Positions 1 through 6,208 of a stretch of DNA of 7,645 nt are shown piece by piece. The notes below the pieces were generated by a model. It did not search any database. It was not told the origin of the DNA and worked only from the letters and a program-made list of their open reading frames with translations. The position numbers were made by a program, and so were the translations under genes. The stretch spans positions 1 through 7,645 of the forward strand of contig CAXTTV010000221.1 of NCBI GenBank assembly GCA_964247295.1. The letters are read 5' to 3'. The number at the start of each line of letters is the position of its first letter. The first letter of the stretch is position 1. The DNA comes from CAXTTV01 sp964247295 (GTDB taxonomy: Bacteria > Chloroflexota > Ktedonobacteria > Ktedonobacterales > Ktedonobacteraceae).

Positions 1-716
1 CTTACTACAATCAGGAGAGTTTCTGGATCTCTTCCAGCTTTCTGAGCTATCTGACGAAAAGCGGGGACCGATTGTTCCAATGCTTCCCACGACCAGGCCC
101 CTGGATTAAAGCCGTCCGCGATCCGAGCGGCCCGCTCTATTCCAGCGGGGGTGGCCGCGCCCATCAAGATCGGTGGACCATGCGGTTGAACCGGCTTAGG
201 GCCAATCTCTGATTCCGCAATCTTATAAAAACGACCTGAGAACTTAACAGGGTCTGGCCCCCAGACCGCTCTCAAGGCTTCGATGTACTCTTCCATTCCA
301 TTACCACGGCGCTTCAGCGGAACGTTCACCGTCTCAAACTCTGCCTCCATCCAACCCTGCCCGAGACCAGCGATTACTCGCCCGTTACTGAAGCGATCCA
401 GAGTCGCGAAACGTCGAGCCAGCACGACTGGAGGATGAAATAACGCATTGATAATGCTAGTTCCCAGCTTAATACGCTCAGTTTTGGCCGCCACATAGGT
501 AAGCGTCTCTAAAGGATCATAGACGTTCGCGTAAAACTCTGGGAGGGGACTGGGAGGAGCACCAGGGAACTGAGAGATGGGTGCTGTCGGACGCAAAAGC
601 CGCTCCAAAACCCAGACCGAGGCGTAATCTAAGCGTTCCGCCTCCTGAGCAACTTTGCCGATCGCTTCGGGTGAGGCATTTTTGCCAGATTGAGGTAAAG
701 CAATCCCAATATCCAT
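1..716 (-). CDS. Luciferase-like (LLM class, F420/flavin-type) oxidoreductase, C-terminus cut by window edge
   Basis: Reading from the ATG at 716 gives 238 codons with no stop before the window edge. The family is normally about 280-300 residues, so some 50-60 C-terminal residues are missing. What is seen: an N-terminal TIM-barrel strand MDIGIALPQSG, a helix GKVAQEAERLDYASVWV (20-36), then the family core around residues 82-122 (IKLGTSIIN, HPPVVLARRFATLDRFS, GRVIAGLGQGW), and PPILMGAATPAGIERAARIADG (about 181-202), the usual cofactor-side loop. Known for the family: TIM-barrel enzymes using F420 or FMN for hydride transfer or monooxygenation; the substrate cannot be read from sequence. The start is supported by AAGGAAG 7 nt upstream (724-730) and by a dedicated promoter. 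It lies downstream of the ABC operon on the same strand, separated by a strong hairpin, so it is probably an independent transcription unit. Family confident; cofactor (F420 versus FMN) not determined. Confidence 0.9.
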   Translation of the reverse strand, partial: MDIGIALPQSGKNASPEAIGKVAQEAERLDYASVWVLERLLRPTAPISQFPGAPPSPLPEFYANVYDPLETLTYVAAKTERIKLGTSIINALFHPPVVLARRFATLDRFSNGRVIAGLGQGWMEAEFETVNVPLKRRGNGMEEYIEALRAVWGPDPVKFSGRFYKIAESEIGPKPVQPHGPPILMGAATPAGIERAARIADGFNPGAWSWEALEQSVPAFRQIAQKAGRDPETLLIVV

Positions 717-780
717 ACTATTTCTTCCTTTTCTCATTATTTCGGGTTTCTAAAAGAAACTTAATTTCTTTATGTATAAA

Positions 781-809
781 AGGATAAAATAGAAATCAGG
801 CCATGTCAA
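781..809 (-). promoter_or_regulatory. Sigma70/sigmaA-type promoter of the luciferase-like gene
   Basis: On the minus strand TTGACA (809-804, perfect -35) is followed after exactly 17 bp by TATCCT (786-781, 4 of 6 matches to TATAAT). Predicted transcription start is near 774, giving a leader of roughly 58 nt before the ATG at 716. It lies between the hairpin at 845-880 and the gene, as expected for an independent unit. No clear operator palindrome was seen in the leader. Confidence 0.6.
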
Positions 810-844
810 TAGAAGCTAAAGAATTTTGTTGTCTTCTAAACAGG

Positions 845-880
845 AAAGCGAGCGACAGCTTTAGAGTTGTCGCTCGCTTT
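845..880 (-). terminator. Strong hairpin, probable terminator of the marR-ABC operon
   Basis: AAAGCGAGCGACA (845-857) and TGTCGCTCGCTTT (868-880) form a perfect 13-bp stem that can be extended by G-U, C-G and U-A pairs to 16 bp with a 4-nt loop (861-864). It starts 15 nt past the stop codon of the ABC gene ending at 896. On the minus strand the stem ends in UUU, followed by CCTGUUUAG, so the U-tract is weak. Position and stability still favour intrinsic termination; the stem would also protect the mRNA 3' end. Confidence 0.7.
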
Positions 881-895
881 TGAAAAGGGCGGATT

Positions 896-2806
896 TTAGA
901 CGGCCTCGGCCTGGGCTATCTGACCCGTGAACTGGCTGTTGTATAGGTCGGCGTAAAAGCCTCCTTGATCCAGCAGTTCCTGGTGCGTTCCTTGCTCAAT
1001 AATGCTACCACGGTTCATCACCAGGATCAGATCGGCGTCCCGAATGGTTGACAACCGGTGCGCGATCACAAAGCTGGTGCGACCAACCATGAGATTGCTC
1101 ATGGCCTTCTGAATATAGACCTCGGTTCGGGTATCGACGCTGCTGGTCGCTTCGTCCAGAATCAGGATCGAAGGATCTGTCAGGATCGCTCGGGCGATGG
1201 TCAATAGCTGCCGCTGGCCCTGCGAAATGTTCGTCGCCTCTTCATTCAAGACCGTATCATAGCCATCGGGCAACGTGCGGATAAAGTGATCCGCCTGGGC
1301 AGCCCTCGCGGCCTCAACGATCTCATCCTCAGTCGCGGCATCTCGCCCATAGGCGATGTTGTCGCGGATCGTGCCATTGAAGAGCCAGGTATCCTGAAGC
1401 ACCATACCAAACAGGGTGCGCAGGTTTCCACGCTTCAGTTGTGTGATATCAACACCATCAATAGTAATATGCCCATTGTTCAGCTCGTAGAAGCGCATCA
1501 ACAGGTTTACCAGCGTGGTTTTACCGGCTCCGGTTGGACCCACAATCGCGATCGTCTGACCCTTATGAACATCGATATTCATATTGTCGATCAACATTTT
1601 ATTGGGACTATAGCCAAAGCTCACATGCTCAAACTGAACATTACCTTGCGCGGCCTTGATCACCTTCGCGGGATCTGCCTCTGGCACCTCTTCCTGCTCA
1701 TCCAGCAGTTCAAAAACGCGCTCAGCAGAGGCGACCGTAGACTGAATGACATTCGCGATATTCGCGAGCTGGGTGATTGGCATGGTGAACTGACGAGAAT
1801 ACTGGATAAAGGCTTGAATGTCACCGATCGTAATCGCCCTCTGGGTGACCATGATACCACCAGCTACCGCGACAAACACATAGCCCAAGTTACCAACAAA
1901 GTTCATCAGCGGCATAATAATACCTGAGACAAACTGCGCCTTCCAACCAGCCACGTACAGGCGATCGTTGATCTCGCTAAAGGTTTCTAGCGAGCGGCGT
2001 CCCTGTCCAAAAGCCTTGACGATCCTATGCCCGGTAAACATCTCTTCAACGTGCCCGTTCAGTTCTCCAAGAAACCGCTGCTGACTCTTAAAGTATTGCT
2101 GCGAGCGGCTGGCGATCATCGTTGTGACAAAGACACTTAATGGCAAGGTGACCAGCACGATCAAGGAGAGCTGCCAGCTAATTGTGAGCATCAGCACAAT
2201 CACACCAATTAGCGTGACTGCCGATGTGATAAGCTGGGTCAGGCTCTGCTGTAAAGTAGTGCTAATGTTGTCCATATCGTTGACAGCGCGGCTGAGGATC
2301 TCTCCATGAGTCCGCGAGTCAAAGAACTTTAGGGGCAGCCGCGTTAACTTATCATTAACCTCTTGTCTAAGAGCAAAAACCATTCTCTGGGCAACACCCG
2401 CCATAATGTACTGCTGCAAGTAGATAAACAGTGAGCTAATAATGTAAAGCACAGCCAGAAGTATCAGGATCTGGCCGATATAGCCGAAGTCTACCGTCGC
2501 TCCAGGCACGTGCCGAAGCTTCATCACAATTCCCTCGAAAAGCCTGGTTGTTGCCATACCAAGAATCTTTGGGCTGACAATGTTAAAGATTGAGCCCAGG
2601 ATTGCCGCCACCAGGACCGCCGTTAAAGAAATTTTGTATGGCACGAAGTAGCTTAAGAACCGTTTAAGCGTTCCTTTAAAGTTCTTTGGTTTCTCAACTG
2701 GCATGCCGAACCCGGCCAATGGGCCGCCACCCCTACCGCCAGGACCGATGCCCATGCCCGCACCGGGTCTGGCCGGTCCCCCTGATTTTCCATTCATCGC
2801 GCTCAT
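896..2806 (-). CDS. ABC exporter half-transporter, subunit B (catalytic Walker B, degenerate signature)
   Basis: A 636-residue type IV (MsbA/LmrA-fold) ABC exporter half. Residues about 1-40 are a Gly/Pro-rich cytoplasmic extension, about 50-350 are six membrane helices, and the rest is the nucleotide-binding domain: Walker A GPTGAGKT (423-430), Q-loop Q471, signature ISQGQ (527-531), Walker B SILILDE with catalytic E552, D-loop SSVD (555-558), H-switch H583. The signature departs from LSGGQ while the Walker B Glu and switch His are intact, the pattern of the catalytically complete subunit of heterodimeric exporters (BmrCD, EfrAB and TM287/288-type). It would pair with the upstream subunit to export drugs or lipophilic compounds; substrate unknown. 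Its ATG overlaps the upstream stop (ATGA, 2803-2806), and GGAGGAGA (2811-2818) gives a strong ribosome site 4 nt from the ATG. An in-frame ATG at residue 4 is a possible alternative start. Transcribed with marR. Confidence 0.95.
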   Translation of the reverse strand: MSAMNGKSGGPARPGAGMGIGPGGRGGGPLAGFGMPVEKPKNFKGTLKRFLSYFVPYKISLTAVLVAAILGSIFNIVSPKILGMATTRLFEGIVMKLRHVPGATVDFGYIGQILILLAVLYIISSLFIYLQQYIMAGVAQRMVFALRQEVNDKLTRLPLKFFDSRTHGEILSRAVNDMDNISTTLQQSLTQLITSAVTLIGVIVLMLTISWQLSLIVLVTLPLSVFVTTMIASRSQQYFKSQQRFLGELNGHVEEMFTGHRIVKAFGQGRRSLETFSEINDRLYVAGWKAQFVSGIIMPLMNFVGNLGYVFVAVAGGIMVTQRAITIGDIQAFIQYSRQFTMPITQLANIANVIQSTVASAERVFELLDEQEEVPEADPAKVIKAAQGNVQFEHVSFGYSPNKMLIDNMNIDVHKGQTIAIVGPTGAGKTTLVNLLMRFYELNNGHITIDGVDITQLKRGNLRTLFGMVLQDTWLFNGTIRDNIAYGRDAATEDEIVEAARAAQADHFIRTLPDGYDTVLNEEATNISQGQRQLLTIARAILTDPSILILDEATSSVDTRTEVYIQKAMSNLMVGRTSFVIAHRLSTIRDADLILVMNRGSIIEQGTHQELLDQGGFYADLYNSQFTGQIAQAEAV

Positions 2807-4530
2807 GCAATCTCCTCCATCGACAACTGCGAGGATACAATCTCACGATAGACCTCACTGGTCTTCATCAAATCCCTATGTTTTCCAATCCCGACGATGC
2901 GCCCTTCATCCAGGACAATAATCTGATCAGCATCCATTACAGTGCTCACCCGTTGCGCTACAATAAAGACGGTGGCATCCACAACCTCGCGCTTCAAAGC
3001 CGATCGCAGCTTCGCATCGGTCTTGAAATCCAGCGCGGAGAAGCTATCGTCAAACACATAGATCTCGGGTCGACGCACCAGGGCGCGCGCGATCGAGAGT
3101 CGTTGCTTCTGTCCACCCGAAACGTTGGTCCCACCTTGCGCAATCATAGAACCATAGCCGTCAGACATACCTGTGATAAACTCACTGGCCTGAGCAATCG
3201 CTGCCGCCTCTTTCATTTCATCTTCTGTGGCATTTTCTTTACCGAAGCGAATATTCCCCTCAACTGTTCCAGAGAATAGGACCGCTTGCTGCGGAACCAG
3301 TCCAATCTTCTCGCGCAGAGCATCCTGGCTCATCTCACGGACATCTACCTCGTCTACCAGAATAGATCCACTATCAATGTCGTAGAAGCGAGGGATCAGG
3401 TTAACCAGCGTAGATTTACCGGAACCGGTGCCACCGATAATCGCGGTTACCTCACCTGGCCGCGCACTAAAGCTAATATTATTGAGTGCCGGCTTCTCCG
3501 CGCCTGGATAACTGAAAGTCACGTCGCGGAACTCTACATAGCCCCGCTCCTGATCAGCAACCTTTGCAGTGACCGGATCATTGATCTCAGGATCGATCTC
3601 CAGCACCTCATTGATGCGATCGGCGGAAGCGGCGGCCCTGGGGATCATTACAAACATCATCGAGACCATGATCAATGAGAACATAATCAACATAGAGTAT
3701 TGTAGGAAAGCGAGGAGCGATCCCACCGGCATATCACCCGCGTCGATCCGAATACTGCCGAACCAGAGGATCGCCAGCGTCGAGAAGTTCATTAACAACA
3801 TCATCGAAGGCATTAGAAAAGCCATGATGCGGTTCACCGCCACCGAGGTCACCATCAGATCCCTGTTGGCTCCCTCAAAGCGGTGCTTTTCATGATCGGT
3901 CTTATTCAGAGCGCGGATCACCCGCATACCAGTCAGGTTCTCGTTCAGAATCAGGTTCAGCTTATCGAGTCTGAGCTGCACCACCTGAAACAATGGCACG
4001 CCCCTGCGGATCACCAGCCAGATCACCAGCACAATCACCGGTAAAAATGCGACCAGCACTAGCGCTAGAACCGCATCCTGAGAGACCGCCATAATAATTC
4101 CGCCGATACATGTCAGGGGAGCTGTGATCATCATACGCAGGATCATCACGAGCACCTGCTGTACCTGATTGGTATCGTTCGTCGTACGTGTGATCAGCGA
4201 GGCCGTCCCAACTTTATCAAACTCGTGCAACGAAAACCTTTCAACGTGTGAGAAAAGCTTGCCACGAATAATTCTACCAAAGCCGACGGCCACCTTCGAG
4301 GCGTAGTAGCTACCAATAACCGCGCAGATCGTACCCGCGATCGCGATTACTAGCATCAGGCCGCCGATCCGCCAGATGTAATTGGTATCGCCTTTTACTA
4401 TTCCATAATTGACAATATCTGCCATTAAGGTCGGTAAGTACAGATCCGACATCACCTGCAAAAACAAAAGGACAAAAATCGCCACAATCACGAACTGGTA
4501 TGGTTTCAAAAACCGAAACAGTTTAATCAT
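2803..4530 (-). CDS. ABC exporter half-transporter, subunit A (degenerate ATPase site)
   Basis: A 575-residue ABC exporter half: membrane domain at about 1-300 (first helix near 13-30), then a nucleotide-binding domain with Walker A GGTGSGKS (366-373), Q-loop Q414, canonical signature SGGQ (471-474), Walker B YVFDD with Asp495 where the catalytic Glu is expected, D-loop SALD (498-501), and Gln526 in place of the H-switch His (VAQRVST). Loss of both Glu and His marks this as the non-hydrolysing side of a heterodimer. Its good signature would complete the active site formed with subunit B Walker A/B, and the deviant signature of subunit B would face this degenerate site. Length is normal for the family. 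The gene begins 26 nt after the marR stop (gap 4531-4556) with GGAG at 4541-4544, a rather long 10 nt from the ATG, and ends by 4-nt overlap with subunit B. Substrate unknown; multidrug efflux is the usual role beside a MarR regulator. Confidence 0.95.
   Translation of the reverse strand: MIKLFRFLKPYQFVIVAIFVLLFLQVMSDLYLPTLMADIVNYGIVKGDTNYIWRIGGLMLVIAIAGTICAVIGSYYASKVAVGFGRIIRGKLFSHVERFSLHEFDKVGTASLITRTTNDTNQVQQVLVMILRMMITAPLTCIGGIIMAVSQDAVLALVLVAFLPVIVLVIWLVIRRGVPLFQVVQLRLDKLNLILNENLTGMRVIRALNKTDHEKHRFEGANRDLMVTSVAVNRIMAFLMPSMMLLMNFSTLAILWFGSIRIDAGDMPVGSLLAFLQYSMLIMFSLIMVSMMFVMIPRAAASADRINEVLEIDPEINDPVTAKVADQERGYVEFRDVTFSYPGAEKPALNNISFSARPGEVTAIIGGTGSGKSTLVNLIPRFYDIDSGSILVDEVDVREMSQDALREKIGLVPQQAVLFSGTVEGNIRFGKENATEDEMKEAAAIAQASEFITGMSDGYGSMIAQGGTNVSGGQKQRLSIARALVRRPEIYVFDDSFSALDFKTDAKLRSALKREVVDATVFIVAQRVSTVMDADQIIVLDEGRIVGIGKHRDLMKTSEVYREIVSSQLSMEEIA
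2811..2818 (-). promoter_or_regulatory. Strong ribosome binding site of ABC subunit B
   Basis: GGAGGAGA on the minus strand lies inside the last codons of subunit A, 4 nt before the ATG at 2806. It supports that start and suggests translational coupling of the two subunits, as expected when equal amounts are needed for a heterodimer. Confidence 0.7.
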
Positions 4531-4556
4531 CTAAAATTTTCTCCACTCCATTGAGA

Positions 4557-5015
4557 CTAATAGACATTTGACTGCCGCTCCTCAAAATACAGAAATGCTT
4601 TTGAAAGTAGATTAACCAGCTCATTGCTTTGCTCCTCCCCCATAAAATTGATCAATCCTCCAAGAGATGAAAAAAGCTCATCTTCAGCCTTTTGTGTAAC
4701 CTTCTCGCCTTGTTCTGTCAACTTCAGCCAGACGACACGCCTGTCAATGTGATCTATGCTACGCTCCACCAACCCATTTGCCTCCAGCCCTTTAATGAGC
4801 TGCGTGACTGTCGGAGGCGTCACATGTAAAAACTTACTTATCTCTGATACTTTAATCGGGCTTCCCGACTGCATCCCTTTCTTGATACTAAAAAGAACTC
4901 GGACCTCGCTTGGCTTACAACCATCGGATGAATTCTGTTGCCAGAAGGCCCGATTAAATCGCCTTAAAGCTGTAAAAAGCTTTTCCGCGAGGATTTTGTG
5001 CTCCGGTTGATCCAT
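4557..5015 (-). CDS. MarR-family transcriptional regulator of the ABC exporter
   Basis: From the ATG at 5015 this is a 152-residue winged-helix regulator. Visible: N-terminal dimerisation helix (about 3-28), helix-turn-helix IKVSEISKFLHVTPPTVTQL (54-73) with recognition helix TPPTVTQLIKGLEANGLV (66-83), beta-wing carrying the family DRR motif (91-93) and WLKLTEQGEKV (96-106), and a C-terminal dimerisation helix pair (about 110-147). Known for the family: dimers bind short palindromes and are usually released by small ligands or oxidation. There is a single cysteine (C33); whether it senses redox is unknown. The frame stays open to a TTG at 5057, but that codon has no ribosome site and lies in the operator region, whereas the ATG at 5015 has AAAGG about 7 nt upstream. 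First gene of the operon, 26 nt before ABC subunit A, so it very likely controls itself and the pump. Confidence 0.92.
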   Translation of the reverse strand: MDQPEHKILAEKLFTALRRFNRAFWQQNSSDGCKPSEVRVLFSIKKGMQSGSPIKVSEISKFLHVTPPTVTQLIKGLEANGLVERSIDHIDRRVVWLKLTEQGEKVTQKAEDELFSSLGGLINFMGEEQSNELVNLLSKAFLYFEERQSNVY

Positions 5016-5028
5016 AGCCTTACCTTTT

Positions 5029-5051
5029 ACTATTAATCCGCAATTAATAGT
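5029..5051. promoter_or_regulatory. Perfect 9-bp inverted repeat in the marR leader (operator or RNA hairpin)
   Basis: ACTATTAAT (5029-5037) and ATTAATAGT (5043-5051) are exact reverse complements separated by 5 nt (CCGCA). It lies between the predicted start (about 5077) and the ribosome site of marR, so it could be a second MarR operator or an AU-rich leader hairpin close to the start codon. The 23-bp span fits a MarR dimer footprint. Protein binding is inferred, not shown. Confidence 0.5.
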
Positions 5052-5061
5052 TAACAAACTA
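5048..5061. promoter_or_regulatory. MarR operator candidate 2 in the leader
   Basis: TAGTT (5048-5052) and AACTA (5057-5061) form a 5-bp inverted repeat around 4 nt. On the minus strand it is preceded by ATTAGTTTG, echoing ATTAGGTTTG of the dyad at 5066-5080 at a 17-bp step, so the two look like repeated copies of one binding site. It overlaps the larger dyad at 5029-5051 by 4 bp. Confidence 0.4.
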
Positions 5062-5065
5062 ATTT

Positions 5066-5080
5066 ATTAGCAAACCTAAT
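5066..5080. promoter_or_regulatory. MarR operator candidate 1, overlapping the transcription start
   Basis: ATTAG (5066-5070) and CTAAT (5076-5080) form a perfect 5-bp inverted repeat around a 5-nt spacer. TTAG-N5-CTAA dyads of this size are typical of MarR-family sites. It begins 4 bp after the -10 box and covers the predicted +1, a repressing position. Its minus-strand sequence ATTAGGTTTG resembles ATTAGTTTG in the next dyad. Confidence 0.5.
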
Positions 5081-5083
5081 TAA

Positions 5084-5112
5084 ATTATACATCCTGATAA
5101 TGGGGGTGTCAA
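5084..5112 (-). promoter_or_regulatory. Perfect consensus promoter of the marR-ABC operon
   Basis: On the minus strand TTGACA (5112-5107) and TATAAT (5089-5084) are separated by exactly 17 bp: a 12/12 match to the sigma70/sigmaA consensus. Predicted start is near 5077, giving a leader of about 62 nt before the marR ATG. So strong a promoter would normally be kept off by a repressor, which agrees with the dyads just downstream. The -35 box lies at the edge of the methyltransferase remnant. Confidence 0.85.
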
Positions 5113-5477
5113 TGGTTGGGAAATGATCCAGATGTTACTCGTCGGAATGCCGAGATGGAAGGTGTAGCCGATTGTATCGAGATGGAAACCGCCGATATGC
5201 GTAAAATACCGTTTGAAGATGGCTCGTTTGATGTTGTTGTCTCCAGCCTAATACTCCTGATGCTGCTAGCAGATCACAGGCGATTGATAAGGCGATTCGG
5301 GTGCTGAGGCCCAGTGGAAAACTGGCTATCGCGGATTTTCGTCACACAAAAGAGTATGCCGCAAGGCTTCAACAGCTTGGGCTCAGCAATGTGTCCTTGA
5401 AACCTTTGGGGTGGCGTTTCTGGTATGGTGGTCCCTGGGGCCGAACTACTCTGGTTGAGGCCGAAAAAGCCATTTAA
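5101..5477 (+). pseudogene. Remnant of a class I SAM-dependent methyltransferase (5'-truncated, frameshifted)
   Basis: Two frames together give a recognisable methyltransferase half. In the first (open from 5101), NDPDVTRRNAEMEGVADCIE is followed by ADMRKIPFEDGSFDVVVSSL, the post-I and motif II region of class I enzymes. Near 5256 the homology moves to the next frame (CCT GAT GCT GCT AGC, residues PDAASRSQAIDKAIRVLRP), then GKLAIADFRHTKEYAARL and a conserved tail GWRFWYGGPWGRTTLVEA, ending with TAA at 5475-5477. The jump fits loss of about 10 nt that would have encoded an HN-type loop after SSLIL; this is an inference from family pattern. The glycine-rich SAM-binding motif I and everything before it are absent, because the frame starts right after a stop at 5098-5100. 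No ribosome site or convincing start exists. A functional product is very unlikely. It is the only recognisable gene pointing right apart from the possible TnpB remnant. Confidence 0.85.
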
Positions 5478-5485
5478 ACATCAAG

Positions 5486-5514
5486 GAGCCTCCTGGTTGT
5501 CTCCCAGGAGGCTC
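5486..5514. terminator. Hairpin between the methyltransferase remnant and the membrane-protein pair
   Basis: GAGCCTCCTGG (5486-5496) and CCAGGAGGCTC (5504-5514) form a perfect 11-bp GC-rich stem with a 7-nt loop. It lies 8 nt after the methyltransferase stop and 32 nt beyond the stop of the minus-strand gene ending at 5547, so it can serve convergent transcripts from both sides. U-tracts are poor on both strands (UUACCCUUUC on plus, CUUGAUGUUUAAA on minus), so termination efficiency is uncertain. Confidence 0.65.
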
Positions 5515-5546
5515 TTACCCTTTCAAAAATTTCAACTTGTTTATGC

Positions 5547-6143
5547 CTAAAGATTATGCACATTTAATGATCTCGTTCTGATTTTCTGCATAAACAGGCA
5601 GGCCAACCAGCCACCGAATGCTCCAAATGCCAGCGAGGGTAGCCAGATCACCCAGGTGAGAAAGAACTCCACAACTATCCCCATCATCGTAAACCCTACA
5701 AGTATCATCAAAGAATTTCCCATCTCCTGTGGATTAGATTTGGGCAGGGTAGGAACAATCGTTACAAGTGCCCAGAAAAAAATCATTAACGGCTGAGCAA
5801 GTATGGTACTGACCAATCCCGTCTGAAGACCACTTTTACGACTATAGTTATTTGCCTGCAACACCAGAGCATACCAGACAAACATGCTGGACAATCCAAA
5901 AGCAATTGCTGCACAGATTGTAAAAGTATTCCATGAGGCTTCATGAAAAATGTTACTGAACGGTGGTTTATCTGTCGTAAAGAAAAAGGTAACGAAAAAT
6001 CCAATCAATTCTAATGCTAAGGCGGCGTAAGACATTGCCATTGCACCTATGATGATCAGCTCTCTCCAGGTAGTTGCTGATCGCAGCGAAGCGTGCGAAC
6101 GACGGTTCTCAGGGGTATCATCGCCATTATCCGATATATCCAT
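5547..6143 (-). CDS. Uncharacterised multi-pass membrane protein, paralogue 1
   Basis: A 198-residue protein from a family I do not recognise. A polar N-terminus (1-22) leads into TWREL (25-29), then hydrophobic stretches at about 30-55, 73-95, 110-132, 144-164 and 165-186, i.e. four to five membrane helices, and a basic tail (QKIRTRS). Motifs shared with the next gene upstream: TWREL, GLSSM (83-87), WY (90-91), NYS (99-101), GL--GL, PLM--FWAL, W-P-L-FGA-GG-LAC. No catalytic or transport motif is evident. The ATG at 6143 has GGAGAG about 8 nt upstream. It lies 65 nt after the stop of its paralogue with no promoter seen between, so the two are probably co-transcribed. A TAG stop ends it two codons before a TAA at the position where the paralogue stops. 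Function unknown; not assigned. Confidence 0.85.
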   Translation of the reverse strand: MDISDNGDDTPENRRSHASLRSATTWRELIIIGAMAMSYAALALELIGFFVTFFFTTDKPPFSNIFHEASWNTFTICAAIAFGLSSMFVWYALVLQANNYSRKSGLQTGLVSTILAQPLMIFFWALVTIVPTLPKSNPQEMGNSLMILVGFTMMGIVVEFFLTWVIWLPSLAFGAFGGWLACLFMQKIRTRSLNVHNL

Positions 6144-6208
6144 CTCTTTACTCTCCGAAATCTAGCACCACAAGGCGCTTTATATATTTCCTCTGTTAAG
6201 AATCTTGT

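Noticed and set aside
1286..1927. Long open frame on the plus strand inside ABC subunit B (213 codons)
   Set aside because: It lies antisense to conserved ATPase and membrane-domain sequence, has no recognisable domain and no supporting ribosome site; it is a shadow of the minus-strand gene.
2686..3279. Open plus-strand frame of 197 codons spanning the junction of the two ABC genes
   Set aside because: Antisense to both real genes, low-quality composition, no motif; explained by codon bias of the opposite strand.
5016..5057. N-terminally longer MarR starting at a TTG (14 extra residues)
   Set aside because: The TTG has no ribosome site and the added codons lie over the operator dyads, while the ATG at 5015 is preceded by AAAGG and starts where MarR proteins usually begin.
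5116..5307. Intact 63-residue small protein starting at TTG
   Set aside because: Its sequence is the middle of a methyltransferase domain cut at both ends, with the homology continuing in another frame; it is part of a pseudogene, not a gene.
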